Shown here in pieces: positions 1 to 5,849 of a stretch of 6,413 nucleotides of DNA (position 1 is the stretch's first letter; each line of letters opens with the position of its first letter). A model generated the notes under the pieces. The model had not been told where the DNA came from. It saw only the letters and a program-made list of their open reading frames with translations, and made no database searches. The stretch comes from Methanolacinia sp964465295. Lineage in GTDB: Archaea > Halobacteriota > Methanomicrobia > Methanomicrobiales > Methanomicrobiaceae. The stretch lies in NCBI GenBank assembly GCA_964465295.1, contig CAYXKC010000089.1, forward strand, positions 1-6,413, read 5' to 3'. The position numbers and the translations under genes are program-made.

Positions 1-40
1 CTGCGTTGTGCAGAATAAGTGCTGCGTAGATGTACTCCAT
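1..40 (-). CDS. rpl12: 50S ribosomal protein L12 (archaeal P1 stalk protein), 5' end only
   Basis: Only the first 13 codons are inside the window; they read MEYIYAALILHNA, the typical start of archaeal L12/P1 (MEYIYAALLLH-type N-terminus). In the family this N-terminal part dimerises and docks on the C-terminal helices of P0, and the missing C-terminal tail recruits translation GTPases to the 50S stalk. The ATG at 40-38 is preceded by AAGGTGA (52-46) with a 5-nt A-rich spacer, a strong SD that fits the high copy number expected of L12. It follows rplP0 after 26 nt and is the fourth gene of the L11-L1-P0-L12 operon. The gene is cut by the window edge, not broken. Confidence 0.9.
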   Translation of the reverse strand, partial: MEYIYAALILHNA

Positions 41-66
41 TTTTTTCACCTTTTTTTTATCTTAAT

Positions 67-915
67 TTATTCAACAATTGCCCTGAGTGCAAGCATCTCC
101 CTCTGTGCACGTCCGATGATCATCTCGACGACGTCCTTTTCATAGACTGCTGCATCTACTGCAAGGTTTCTCGCCTCGCATACAGCCTTGCCTATGAGTG
201 CGCCTGCCGTTGTGGTGGTCGGATATGCTGCATTGACAGACAGGTTGAATGCCTGCTGAGCTGCAAGGACGACATTGTTGTAGTACTGATTCTCATCAAT
301 GTCCAGTGTTTTCGGCTCAAAGAAAGTGCCTTCATAACACGCGATTTGGAGGTTCAAACCGACGTCAATAGGTCTGACATCAAGTTTTGCGAGAACGTCC
401 GCCATCTTGGCGTTAATCTCTTCACCCGCTTTAACCACAGTCTTGTTCTCACGAATGACAACCTTGCCGCTTTCGATAGCTGCAGGGATTCCTGCCTGCT
501 GAAGCTGGCCGACGATCGGTCCCGGCGGAAACGCTGTTGGTCCCTTGGATACCGAGATGTCCTCCGGTGCGATATCGCCCGGCTTTGCAATCATCTTCGT
601 CATTGTGTCCTTAAGCTTCTTATAGAGCTTGAAGGGGTTTTCATTCGTGTAGATCAGAGCGCTCTGCCTGTCGATATACGAGTTGATTCCGGAAATATCT
701 CCACCGAGTTCGCTGAATGCGTTCTCGATGAGGGTGTTTCTTGTCATCTTGAGGACTGCGGAACCTCTCAGGTCGCGGCGCATCTCCTGCAGCTGCTTTG
801 CGGGAATTCCCTGCAGGTCAACAAGACCTGTAAGCTTGTACTGCTGAGAGAGCTCTTTGATCTTTTCTACTTCATCCTTTTTCCACTGCGGAAGGTGTGT
901 TGTATATAGTGTCAT
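67..915 (-). CDS. rplP0: 50S ribosomal protein L10 (acidic stalk base protein P0)
   Basis: The 282-residue product begins MTLYTTHLPQWKKDEVEKI and has the conserved N-terminal rRNA/L11-binding domain of P0 (roughly residues 1-110, including RGSAVLKMTRNTL), a middle domain (about 110-200), and a C-terminal spine. The spine shows three repeats about 25-26 residues apart: QAFNLSVNAA (221-230), EARNLAVDAA (247-256) and REMLALRAIV (272-281). In archaeal P0 three such helices each bind one L12 dimer. The protein stops immediately after the third repeat and lacks the acidic, alanine-rich, factor-binding tail (ending near GLGALFG) seen in many archaeal P0 proteins. Its ATG overlaps the L1 stop (TAATG), with SD GAGGT at 927-923, so translation is probably coupled to L1. 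Stop TAA. Confidence 0.95.
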   Translation of the reverse strand: MTLYTTHLPQWKKDEVEKIKELSQQYKLTGLVDLQGIPAKQLQEMRRDLRGSAVLKMTRNTLIENAFSELGGDISGINSYIDRQSALIYTNENPFKLYKKLKDTMTKMIAKPGDIAPEDISVSKGPTAFPPGPIVGQLQQAGIPAAIESGKVVIRENKTVVKAGEEINAKMADVLAKLDVRPIDVGLNLQIACYEGTFFEPKTLDIDENQYYNNVVLAAQQAFNLSVNAAYPTTTTAGALIGKAVCEARNLAVDAAVYEKDVVEMIIGRAQREMLALRAIVE

Positions 916-1559
916 TACATCAACCTCACTGCAGGGCCCATGGATGTCTTCACATAAACCGAGCGTATATTCATTGTTCCGCTGGCGAGACTGGACTCAA
1001 CCTTTCTCATGACTGCGTCAATGTTTTCTGCAATATCCTCAGGACTCATATCGGTTGAACCGATCCTGACATGAAATGTCATCTTGTCCTTTGTACGGAA
1101 TTTGACAGAATTGCGCAGACGTTCGACGATTGGTCCGACATCCACTCCCTGGGGGATGGGCTGTGGCATTTTACCGCGGGGACCCAGTCTTGTACCGAGA
1201 TAACGTCCTACAAGCGGCATTACTGCGGTTTCAGCAAGGAAGAAATTATACTCTTCAGCCATTTTCCTTGCTTCACGCGGCTCGCCTCCGAGGCGCTCTA
1301 TCTCTTCTGGTCCAATGATGAGATCTACACCAGCAGCTTTTGCCTGAGTGGTGATATCTCCTTTTCCGAGAACGGCAATCCTTATCTGTTTGCCTGCTCC
1401 CTTAGGTAGAATCATTGTCTCATCAATACGGTTTTTCGGTTGCGCCATATCAAGATTTTTCAGGTTGACGGATATCTCCATACTCTCCTGAAAATTCCTC
1501 TTTGGCGCCTGCTCTATGGCCTTGTTTACGGCCTCTAGAATCTGGACCCTTTCTACCAA
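915..1559 (-). CDS. rpl1: 50S ribosomal protein L1 (start corrected to TTG)
   Basis: A 214-residue protein reading MVERVQILEAVNKAIEQAP from the chosen start. L1 forms the mobile L1 stalk of the 50S subunit, helps release deacylated tRNA from the E site, and in archaea and bacteria represses its own mRNA. Family landmarks visible are RNFQESMEISVNLKNLDM near the N-terminus, GTRLGPRGKMPQPIP in the central part, and the C-terminal RNA-binding stretch MNIRSVYVKTSMGPAVRL. The frame stays open to another TTG at 1580, but that would put GGAGGT (1571-1566) inside the gene. Using the TTG at 1559 places this perfect SD 6 nt upstream and gives the usual family N-terminus. A TTG start for such an abundant protein is weak and would suit a translationally controlled gene. 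TAA stop overlaps the P0 ATG. Confidence 0.95.
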   Translation of the reverse strand: MVERVQILEAVNKAIEQAPKRNFQESMEISVNLKNLDMAQPKNRIDETMILPKGAGKQIRIAVLGKGDITTQAKAAGVDLIIGPEEIERLGGEPREARKMAEEYNFFLAETAVMPLVGRYLGTRLGPRGKMPQPIPQGVDVGPIVERLRNSVKFRTKDKMTFHVRIGSTDMSPEDIAENIDAVMRKVESSLASGTMNIRSVYVKTSMGPAVRLM

Positions 1560-1565
1560 ATTAAT

Positions 1566-1603
1566 ACCTCCATAGTTCAACGACCCATACGGATCTTCTA
1601 TAG
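1566..1603 (-). promoter_or_regulatory. Putative L1-binding autoregulatory RNA element over the L1 ribosome binding site
   Basis: In the 59-nt L11-L1 spacer the mRNA can form an outer 6-bp stem CUAUAG (1603-1598) / CUAUGG (1575-1570) with one G-U pair and an inner 5-bp stem GAUCC (1595-1591) / GGGUC (1586-1582) closed by a GUAU loop. The stems are separated by an asymmetric internal loop of AA on the 5' side and GUUGAA on the 3' side. Archaeal L1 mRNA sites and the 23S L1 site share a two-stem plan with such an asymmetric, purine-rich loop; the comparison is from memory. The last two bases of the outer stem (1571-1570) are the first two of the SD GGAGGT (1571-1566), so folding or L1 binding would block initiation. 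The fold is seen in the sequence; the L1-binding role is inferred. Confidence 0.6.
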
Positions 1604-1618
1604 GTTTTCATAGTCTGT

Positions 1619-2092
1619 TCAATTTAGCTGGCTGTCGTATTCGCCTGCATCTATGAGGGCAAACATCTCTTTTGGATCTTTGCCGTCAACTGTGACTCCG
1701 ACGCTTACACATGTGCCAATAACTTCCTTTACGGCGTTCTTGACATCATATGAGAGCATCCCGTCCAGTTTCATGCGGGCGATGCGGACAGCAGCGTCAA
1801 ACGGAAGGTCTCCCACTTTATTTGTGTTGGGTTCGCCTGAACCCTTCTCAAGCCCGCACTCTGAGATAACGAGTGCAGTTGCGGGCGGGACTCCCACGGA
1901 TATTGTGAAGTTCTTCTTGTCGTCGACCTCGACTTTAACAGGAACGTTCATTCCGTTAAATTCTTTGGTCTTGGTGTTGATCTCGTCAACAACCGCCTTC
2001 ACATTAATTCCGAGAGGGCCCAGTGCAGGTCCCAGGGGGGGACCGGCTGAAGCCTTGCCGCCGGGTACCAAAACCTCGACTACTTCTCCCAT
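1619..2092 (-). CDS. rpl11: 50S ribosomal protein L11 (start corrected)
   Basis: A 157-residue protein starting MGEVVEVLVPGGKASAG. L11 sits at the base of the L12 stalk, binds the GTPase-associated region of 23S rRNA and contacts elongation factors. The N-terminal domain shows the signature PPLGPALGPLGINVK (proline-rich, facing the factor site). The C-terminal rRNA-binding domain contains DLPFDAAVRIARMK and KEVIGTCVSVGVTVDG. An upstream in-frame ATG at 2122 would add MPAAGKGDIT, but the SD AGGTGA (2105-2100) sits 7 nt before the ATG at 2092, and family members begin at this position, so 2092 is preferred. It is the first gene of the stalk operon, downstream of its own promoter-like region, and ends in TGA 59 nt before L1. 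Confidence 0.95.
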   Translation of the reverse strand: MGEVVEVLVPGGKASAGPPLGPALGPLGINVKAVVDEINTKTKEFNGMNVPVKVEVDDKKNFTISVGVPPATALVISECGLEKGSGEPNTNKVGDLPFDAAVRIARMKLDGMLSYDVKNAVKEVIGTCVSVGVTVDGKDPKEMFALIDAGEYDSQLN

Positions 2093-2116
2093 TGTAATAT
2101 CACCTTTGCCGGCAGC

Positions 2117-2128
2117 CGGCATATGCCG
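2117..2128 (-). repeat. Palindrome in the L11 leader
   Basis: CGGC-ATAT-GCCG forms a perfect 4-bp stem with an ATAT loop, and the self-complementary 6-mer GCCGGC occurs twice next to it (overlapping, 2108-2120), allowing alternative hairpins just upstream of the L11 SD. It lies in the predicted 5' untranslated region and could be an operator or an mRNA structure; no known regulator motif is recognised. Confidence 0.4.
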
Positions 2129-2167
2129 CCTGTCAAAGCTTGGGTCTGTACAGGTTGGTTATTAAAT

Positions 2168-2183
2168 AATTTAAAGTTATCAA
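2168..2183 (-). promoter_or_regulatory. Putative archaeal promoter (BRE/TATA) of the L11-L1-P0-L12 operon
   Basis: Read on the minus strand, TTGATAACTTTAAATT has a purine-containing BRE-like stretch (GATAA) followed by a TATA-like box TTTAAATT (2175-2168). A second A/T-rich candidate (ATTATTTAAT) follows directly. With the usual spacing of about 25 bp from the TATA centre, transcription would start near 2147-2145, giving a leader of roughly 53 nt before the L11 ATG. The position, just downstream of a T-rich stretch that ends the spt5 transcript, supports a separate promoter. It is a sequence-only prediction. Confidence 0.55.
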
Positions 2184-2192
2184 TCAAAGTGG

Positions 2193-2205
2193 AAAAAAAG
2201 AAAAA
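2193..2205 (-). terminator. T-rich archaeal-type terminator after spt5
   Basis: Immediately after the Spt5 TAA stop the coding strand reads TTTTTCTTTTTTT. Archaeal RNA polymerase commonly terminates at such U-runs without needing a hairpin. It lies between spt5 and the L11 promoter candidate and so probably separates the two transcription units, at least partly. Confidence 0.6.
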
Positions 2206-2682
2206 TTATTCTTCGGGCATCTTGTCTATCACGCGGACGTTGTCCCCGCGGACGGTGATCGGGATCGGGACCATACTCTCGTATAGTTCGACCGTGATCT
2301 CCTCCTTGGAGGTGTCAACACGCTTGACGATTGCCTTCTCGCCCTTGAACGGCCCTGCAATAAGCTCGACGATCGTTCCTTCGTCGATTCCGCTCACGAC
2401 AGGTTTCGGTTCGAGGAAATGCTCCACTTCATGAAAAGATGTCTCGCCTTTGACAACTGCACGGGCATTGGGGACCATCTCCCTTAACTGCTCGATCCTT
2501 GCAATGGGATCCGGGCTCTCGACTAAAACATAACCCTTGAGTTCGTCAGGAGCCATAACTGCAACAACGTGGATTTCGTCATGGTCTTCGAGAGCCTTGA
2601 CTATATTGTCCACGACCGTCCGCTCCTGTTTTGCGGTCGTCTTTATTGCATATACCTTGTTTCTTACAGTTTCTTCGGTCAT
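2206..2682 (-). CDS. spt5: Transcription elongation factor Spt5 (archaeal NusG homologue)
   Basis: About 158 residues. An N-terminal NGN domain (to about residue 90 of the product, from KVYAIKTTAKQERTVVDNI) is followed by a KOW domain (about 101-150), with the turn AGPFKGEKAIVKRVD. Spt5 with Spt4 clamps RNA polymerase on DNA, raises processivity and links transcription to the ribosome; the NGN/KOW plan and the length match archaeal Spt5. Two starts are possible: ATG 2688 (MEMTEE) and ATG 2682 (MTEE). The only SD-like sequence, AGGG at 2695-2692, is 3 nt from the first and 9 nt from the second, so 2682 is slightly preferred. It follows secE by about 24 nt, the same linkage as bacterial secE-nusG. 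Stop TAA, followed by a T-rich terminator-like run. Confidence 0.95.
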   Translation of the reverse strand: MTEETVRNKVYAIKTTAKQERTVVDNIVKALEDHDEIHVVAVMAPDELKGYVLVESPDPIARIEQLREMVPNARAVVKGETSFHEVEHFLEPKPVVSGIDEGTIVELIAGPFKGEKAIVKRVDTSKEEITVELYESMVPIPITVRGDNVRVIDKMPEE

Positions 2683-2706
2683 TTCCATAAACCCTGAAAA
2701 ATGAAA

Positions 2707-2883
2707 TTACGAGAAGAATGGATCCATAGACATGAATACAATGAAACCAATCAGACCGATCAGTACGATTCCTGCAGCCGCTACGAGGGCGATCTTCTGG
2801 AACTCGTCCCTTCCCGGGGTTCTTGCGAGTTTTAAAACCCGCCAGTATTTTTTAAACAGTTCTTCATCAAATTTAAATGACAT
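2707..2883 (-). CDS. secE: Preprotein translocase subunit SecE (Sec61-gamma type)
   Basis: A 58-residue protein: an amphipathic N-terminal part (MSFKFDEELFKKYWRVLKLARTP begins it), the conserved hinge TPGRDEF, and one membrane-spanning helix (ALVAAAGIVLIGLIGFIVFM), ending MDPFFS. SecE/Sec61-gamma clamps the two halves of SecY in the membrane protein-conducting channel. Size and single-helix layout match archaeal SecE. The frame extends to a GTG at 2895, but that codon lies within the SD AGGTGA (2897-2892), so the ATG at 2883 is chosen. It starts 8 nt after the ftsZ stop and precedes spt5. Stop TAA. Confidence 0.93.
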   Translation of the reverse strand: MSFKFDEELFKKYWRVLKLARTPGRDEFQKIALVAAAGIVLIGLIGFIVFMSMDPFFS

Positions 2884-2891
2884 CTTGCTAT

Positions 2892-2897
2892 TCACCT
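2892..2897 (-). promoter_or_regulatory. secE ribosome binding site overlapping the ftsZ stop codon
   Basis: AGGTGA, 8 nt before the secE ATG, is made of the last ftsZ sense codon (AGG, Arg) and the ftsZ stop (TGA). It sets the secE start at 2883 and implies that ribosomes finishing full-length FtsZ arrive on the secE initiation site, favouring translational coupling. Confidence 0.75.
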
Positions 2898-4007
2898 GAG
2901 AAAGTCTATATCATACTCGCGCCGTGGCTGTGCGGAGTGTATCGCCGATTCTTCGCCGCGGCCGTAGATCTGGGGCGAGTTTACACCTGTTACGACGAGC
3001 ATCGTGCGCATCTTGTGGTGCATCTCGGGGTCGACCTGGGCTCCCCAGATGATACGCGCATCGGGATCGATCCTTTCGTACACTTCCTGGACGACTCCTT
3101 CCGCCTCTTCCATCGTCATATCCGGTCCGCCGACCACGTTCACGAGAGCGGCGGATGCATTGGATATATCAACGTCGAGAAGCGGAGAGCGAAGCGCTTT
3201 CTTGACCTAGTCGGCGGCTTTATCGTCGCTGTCACTCTCACCCATTCCTATCATGGCAACGCCTCCGCGCTCCATGACGGTCCTGACATCCGCAAAGTCG
3301 AGGTTGACAAGACCCGGCTGTGTGATAAGTTCCGTTATACCTTTGACGGCACGCATCAAAACTTCATCGGATACCTTGAAGGCTGCATGAAGGGGAAGGC
3401 GGGGCACGACCTCGAGCAGGCGGTCGTTCGGGACCACGATTACGGTATCTGCAACATCGCGGAGCCTCTCAAGTCCGGCCTCTGCATTCTCCATCCTGAT
3501 TGCGCCTTCGGCCGTGAACGGGAGGGTCACTATTGCAATCGTAAGTGCACCCTGTTCGCGGGCTGCATTTGCGATAACCGGCGCAGAACCTGTTCCTGTT
3601 CCGCCCCCGAGACCTGCGGTGATAAAGACCATGTCGCTGTTCGAGAGAACCGACTTTATCTCCTCTTCATTTTCAAGAGCCGCTTCTTCTCCCACCTGGG
3701 GGACAGAGCCAGCTCCAAAACCCCTGGTCCTCTGCCTTCCGATAAGAATTCTTCTGTCGGCTTTGGTCCTGATTAGATGCTGGGCATCAGTATTTACGGC
3801 AAGAAGGTTCGCACCGTCGATACCCTCCTCTGCCATCCTTGTTACAGTATTCGATCCTCCTCCGCCGCATCCTACGACCGTAATCTCGGTTCGTAGCGAC
3901 TGGAGAATCGCTTCCAGTTCCTCTTCATTATCCTGAGGGCGATCAACAATCATCTCTGCATCCTCGTTTGCTCTGCTGAGCGCTTCTTCCACAATTGATT
4001 TCATCAT
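2892..4007 (-). CDS. ftsZ: Cell division GTPase FtsZ (SecE-linked archaeal FtsZ), interrupted by one in-frame amber codon
   Basis: The tubulin-like GTPase builds the archaeal division ring. Before the interruption (residues 1-266) all nucleotide motifs are present: GCGGGGSN (46-53), NTDAQ (72-76), GGGTGTG (134-140), NDR (194-196) and the T7 loop NLDFAD (235-240), which completes the active site of the next subunit. Codon 267 is TAG (3209-3207). The same frame then stays open for 104 codons with conserved C-terminal-domain sequence (VKKALRSPLLDVDIS, NVVGGPDMT, IIWGAQVD, MLVVTGVNSPQI) and ends FLR-TGA, giving 371 residues in full. There is no frameshift. A product ending at TAG would lose most of the C-terminal domain. 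ATG 4007 and ATG 4004 are both possible; the SD AAGGT lies upstream and the start overlaps the dtdA stop. Whether the gene is functional depends on how the TAG is explained. Confidence 0.9.
3207..3209 (-). other. In-frame TAG (amber) codon inside ftsZ
   Basis: The local reading is AAA GCC GCC GAC TAG GTC AAG AAA GCG (K-A-A-D-amber-V-K-K-A). In related FtsZ proteins the aligned position, between GESDS and the ALxSPLLDVD motif, is usually a small or charged residue. A single base change from GAG (Glu) or TCG (Ser) would give TAG. Possible explanations are a base-call error, a recent nonsense mutation, readthrough, or pyrrolysine decoding; the window carries no pyl genes to support the last. Confidence 0.9.
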
Positions 4008-5329
4008 AGATAACCTTCCAACCCGGGTATTCTGAGGATCTTCTCCTCGACTTTTTGGACCATTGAAGGGTATATTACTCTGCCTTCGATCTCAACTTCC
4101 CTGCCTGAGGCAAGTTTTCCGAGCAGAGGACCTTTCCTGATCCCAAGTTCTGCAGCCTTTAAGGGATCAAGACGTGTCTTTTTTATGGTCAGAAGATCCC
4201 CCTCCACAGTCGTACCTCTTTCTTTGTGTAAGATTTTAACGCACAAAGTAATTAAAGCATTTATCAGTTGTACTCTATTTTCTTTATAAGTGATAAAAAT
4301 TGGCTGAAATGCACCGCCCGGAGAATAAAGCGATACCGCCCCCATCCCTGAAAGCCCGTCGAAAAATTCTTTTTTATCCGCTTTTACCGCCTCATCGATC
4401 AGCTCCGGGTCGATGTTTACGGAACCGGGTTCTCCGCCGCCTTTCAGGTTTCCGACCTCCATCCGGCACCCGGGGACCAGCTCTTCGGCAAGTTCACGAA
4501 TCCGAAGATACGTATTCCATTCCAGTTCTTTGATGGACCTGAGCTCTCCTTCAGAAAGTAACGGGAGCCCCAGTCCGCTTAAAATCCCTTCTATTCTCCG
4601 GAAGTCTTCCCCCTTCAGGGCTTTTTTGTCGATATATGCAGCGGCGGCAAAGGTTCTTACGGCCATAAGCGAGACCAGGGTTTCGTCGATTAAAGGAATG
4701 TCTCTTGTGTGGACGATATGCCCGAAGGCTGCGTTCGAGTTCAGTGCGGTCTCGGTCTCTCTTGCCGCATAATGATTGCCACCGAACCCGATCATGGGGA
4801 TGGCGTTGTCGTGCCTGCCGGGGATTATCTCCAGCAACGATGAGGCGACGGCTTCTGCAGCGTTCTCATCCGCCCATTCGGTTTCGGTGGAGCCGATCTC
4901 GATGAAGAACGACGGGGTCTTAAGATCCGTCGGGCCGTGATGCGTGACCTCATATGAGACACGGTAGCCTGGCGGGGCTTTTTTTGCGAGTTCGTTCAGT
5001 GCCGCGTGCATATATGCGGGGGCTGCCGCAGCGAGCGAACGGGGCTCGCCGCCAAGTGCTGCATCGCTGTAGTTTCCTGTTACATGGACTGTTAACGCGG
5101 GGAAAGGGTTCTTGCTCGTGTGCCGGGATATGAAAATAATCAGGTCCGCACCTGTGCGCTCATTGAGGTTTTTTTCATATATCAGCCGGTCTTTTGTCTC
5201 GAAAAACCTGAGGGTGTGTCCGCCGTAACCGATATCCTCCGGTCCTTGTGTTCCAAGCATGGAGAGGAGTTTTTTCCTGATCGCCGTGCCCGCGGGGTCC
5301 ATTGCAGAACTGACCAGTGCTATCAGCAT
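4004..5329 (-). CDS. dtdA: D-aminoacyl-tRNA deacylase (archaeal/plant DtdA, GEK1 family)
   Basis: 441 residues. DtdA hydrolyses D-amino acids mischarged onto tRNA and so keeps D-residues and related toxic adducts out of translation; characterised members are zinc-dependent and cytosolic. Conserved blocks are SRHTS (68-72), PALTVHVTGN (77-86), EVTHHGPTD (127-135), FFIEIGSTETEW (141-152) and GFGGNHYAAR (181-190); the His, Glu and Asp residues in them are the likely metal and catalytic ligands. Compared with the compact DtdA core it has a long C-terminal part, including GIRKGPLLGKLASGR (396-410), a segment resembling one found in RNase Z. The ATG at 5329 has GTGAT just upstream and lies 4 nt after the LOG-like gene; its TGA overlaps the ftsZ ATG. 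The stretch coding for about residues 342-372 (about 4215-4306) is markedly A/T-richer than the rest. Confidence 0.93.
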   Translation of the reverse strand: MLIALVSSAMDPAGTAIRKKLLSMLGTQGPEDIGYGGHTLRFFETKDRLIYEKNLNERTGADLIIFISRHTSKNPFPALTVHVTGNYSDAALGGEPRSLAAAAPAYMHAALNELAKKAPPGYRVSYEVTHHGPTDLKTPSFFIEIGSTETEWADENAAEAVASSLLEIIPGRHDNAIPMIGFGGNHYAARETETALNSNAAFGHIVHTRDIPLIDETLVSLMAVRTFAAAAYIDKKALKGEDFRRIEGILSGLGLPLLSEGELRSIKELEWNTYLRIRELAEELVPGCRMEVGNLKGGGEPGSVNIDPELIDEAVKADKKEFFDGLSGMGAVSLYSPGGAFQPIFITYKENRVQLINALITLCVKILHKERGTTVEGDLLTIKKTRLDPLKAAELGIRKGPLLGKLASGREVEIEGRVIYPSMVQKVEEKILRIPGLEGYL

Positions 5330-5333
5330 TCTA

Positions 5334-5804
5334 TCACGATCTGTTCCCTGCGGCTAAAACTGCTTTGGAAACAGCCTCTGCCGGGGTGGGGCATTGTGTG
5401 ATTCCGGGGATATCCCATGTGCCGATCCCGAATACGGGTATTCCCTCCTTAAGGGCCATCGCTATCTCGGATAAAGTCCCGTATGCACCGCCGATTGCAA
5501 TAACGGCATCTGAAGATCCGGTTACGAGTGCATTCCTCGCGATCCCCAGGTTCGTCTTTATCACGATTTCGAGATGAGGGTTTCCCCCCGATTTATCCGG
5601 CAGAATCCCTACCGTTGTCCCGCCGGCCTTTCTTGCACCCCTGCAGGCGGCCTCCATCACCCCGCCTCTTCCCCCGCATACGAGGATTGCCCGGCTCTCT
5701 GCAATCAGCCGCCCGGTCTCCTCTGCGACGGCTTCGAGATCCCTGCTGCATTCTGCCGCTCCTGTTACTCCGATCTGCATAACCCAGATATGCCACTTTT
5801 TCAT
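5334..5804 (-). CDS. TIGR00725-like / LOG-superfamily Rossmann-fold protein
   Basis: 156 residues from ATG 5804, or 148 from ATG 5780 (MQIGVTGAAECS), where the family homology begins. It shows a Rossmann start (QIGVTGAAECS), the motif CGGRGGVMEAA (43-53), ILPDKSGGNP (67-76), and IGGAYGTLSE (104-113), the counterpart of the PGGxGTxxE motif of LOG proteins (often labelled lysine decarboxylase-like). LOG enzymes release bases from nucleoside monophosphates, but the TIGR00725 branch has no settled substrate, and here the Pro of PGG is Ile, so no activity is assigned. No good SD precedes either start; both follow an A/T-rich stretch, so a short or absent leader is possible. Longer in-frame starts (5849, 5912) would run into the inverted repeat and are rejected. 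It is followed by dtdA after 4 nt, indicating co-transcription. Stop TGA. Confidence 0.8.
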   Translation of the reverse strand: MKKWHIWVMQIGVTGAAECSRDLEAVAEETGRLIAESRAILVCGGRGGVMEAACRGARKAGGTTVGILPDKSGGNPHLEIVIKTNLGIARNALVTGSSDAVIAIGGAYGTLSEIAMALKEGIPVFGIGTWDIPGITQCPTPAEAVSKAVLAAGNRS

Positions 5805-5849
5805 TATTGAGTTTTTAGTAGTTTTTTCAAACCTGAATTTTTCCAACAT

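Noticed and set aside
19..909. Long plus-strand open frame opposite P0
   Set aside because: It is the antisense shadow of a strongly conserved ribosomal protein gene and its product is cysteine-rich and unlike any known protein.
3185..3201. A stem-loop 5 nt after the amber (GAAAGCG-CTT-CGCTCTC) as a pyrrolysine insertion element
   Set aside because: It has a mismatch and is short, lies in conserved coding sequence, and such elements are not generally required for pyrrolysine insertion, so it adds no support.
2892..3209. A frameshift or a separate small gene explaining the split of ftsZ
   Set aside because: The sequence before and after the TAG is in the same frame and aligns continuously with FtsZ; only the one codon interrupts it.
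2877..3776. Long plus-strand open frame opposite ftsZ
   Set aside because: It mirrors ftsZ codon structure on the other strand and has no recognisable domain.
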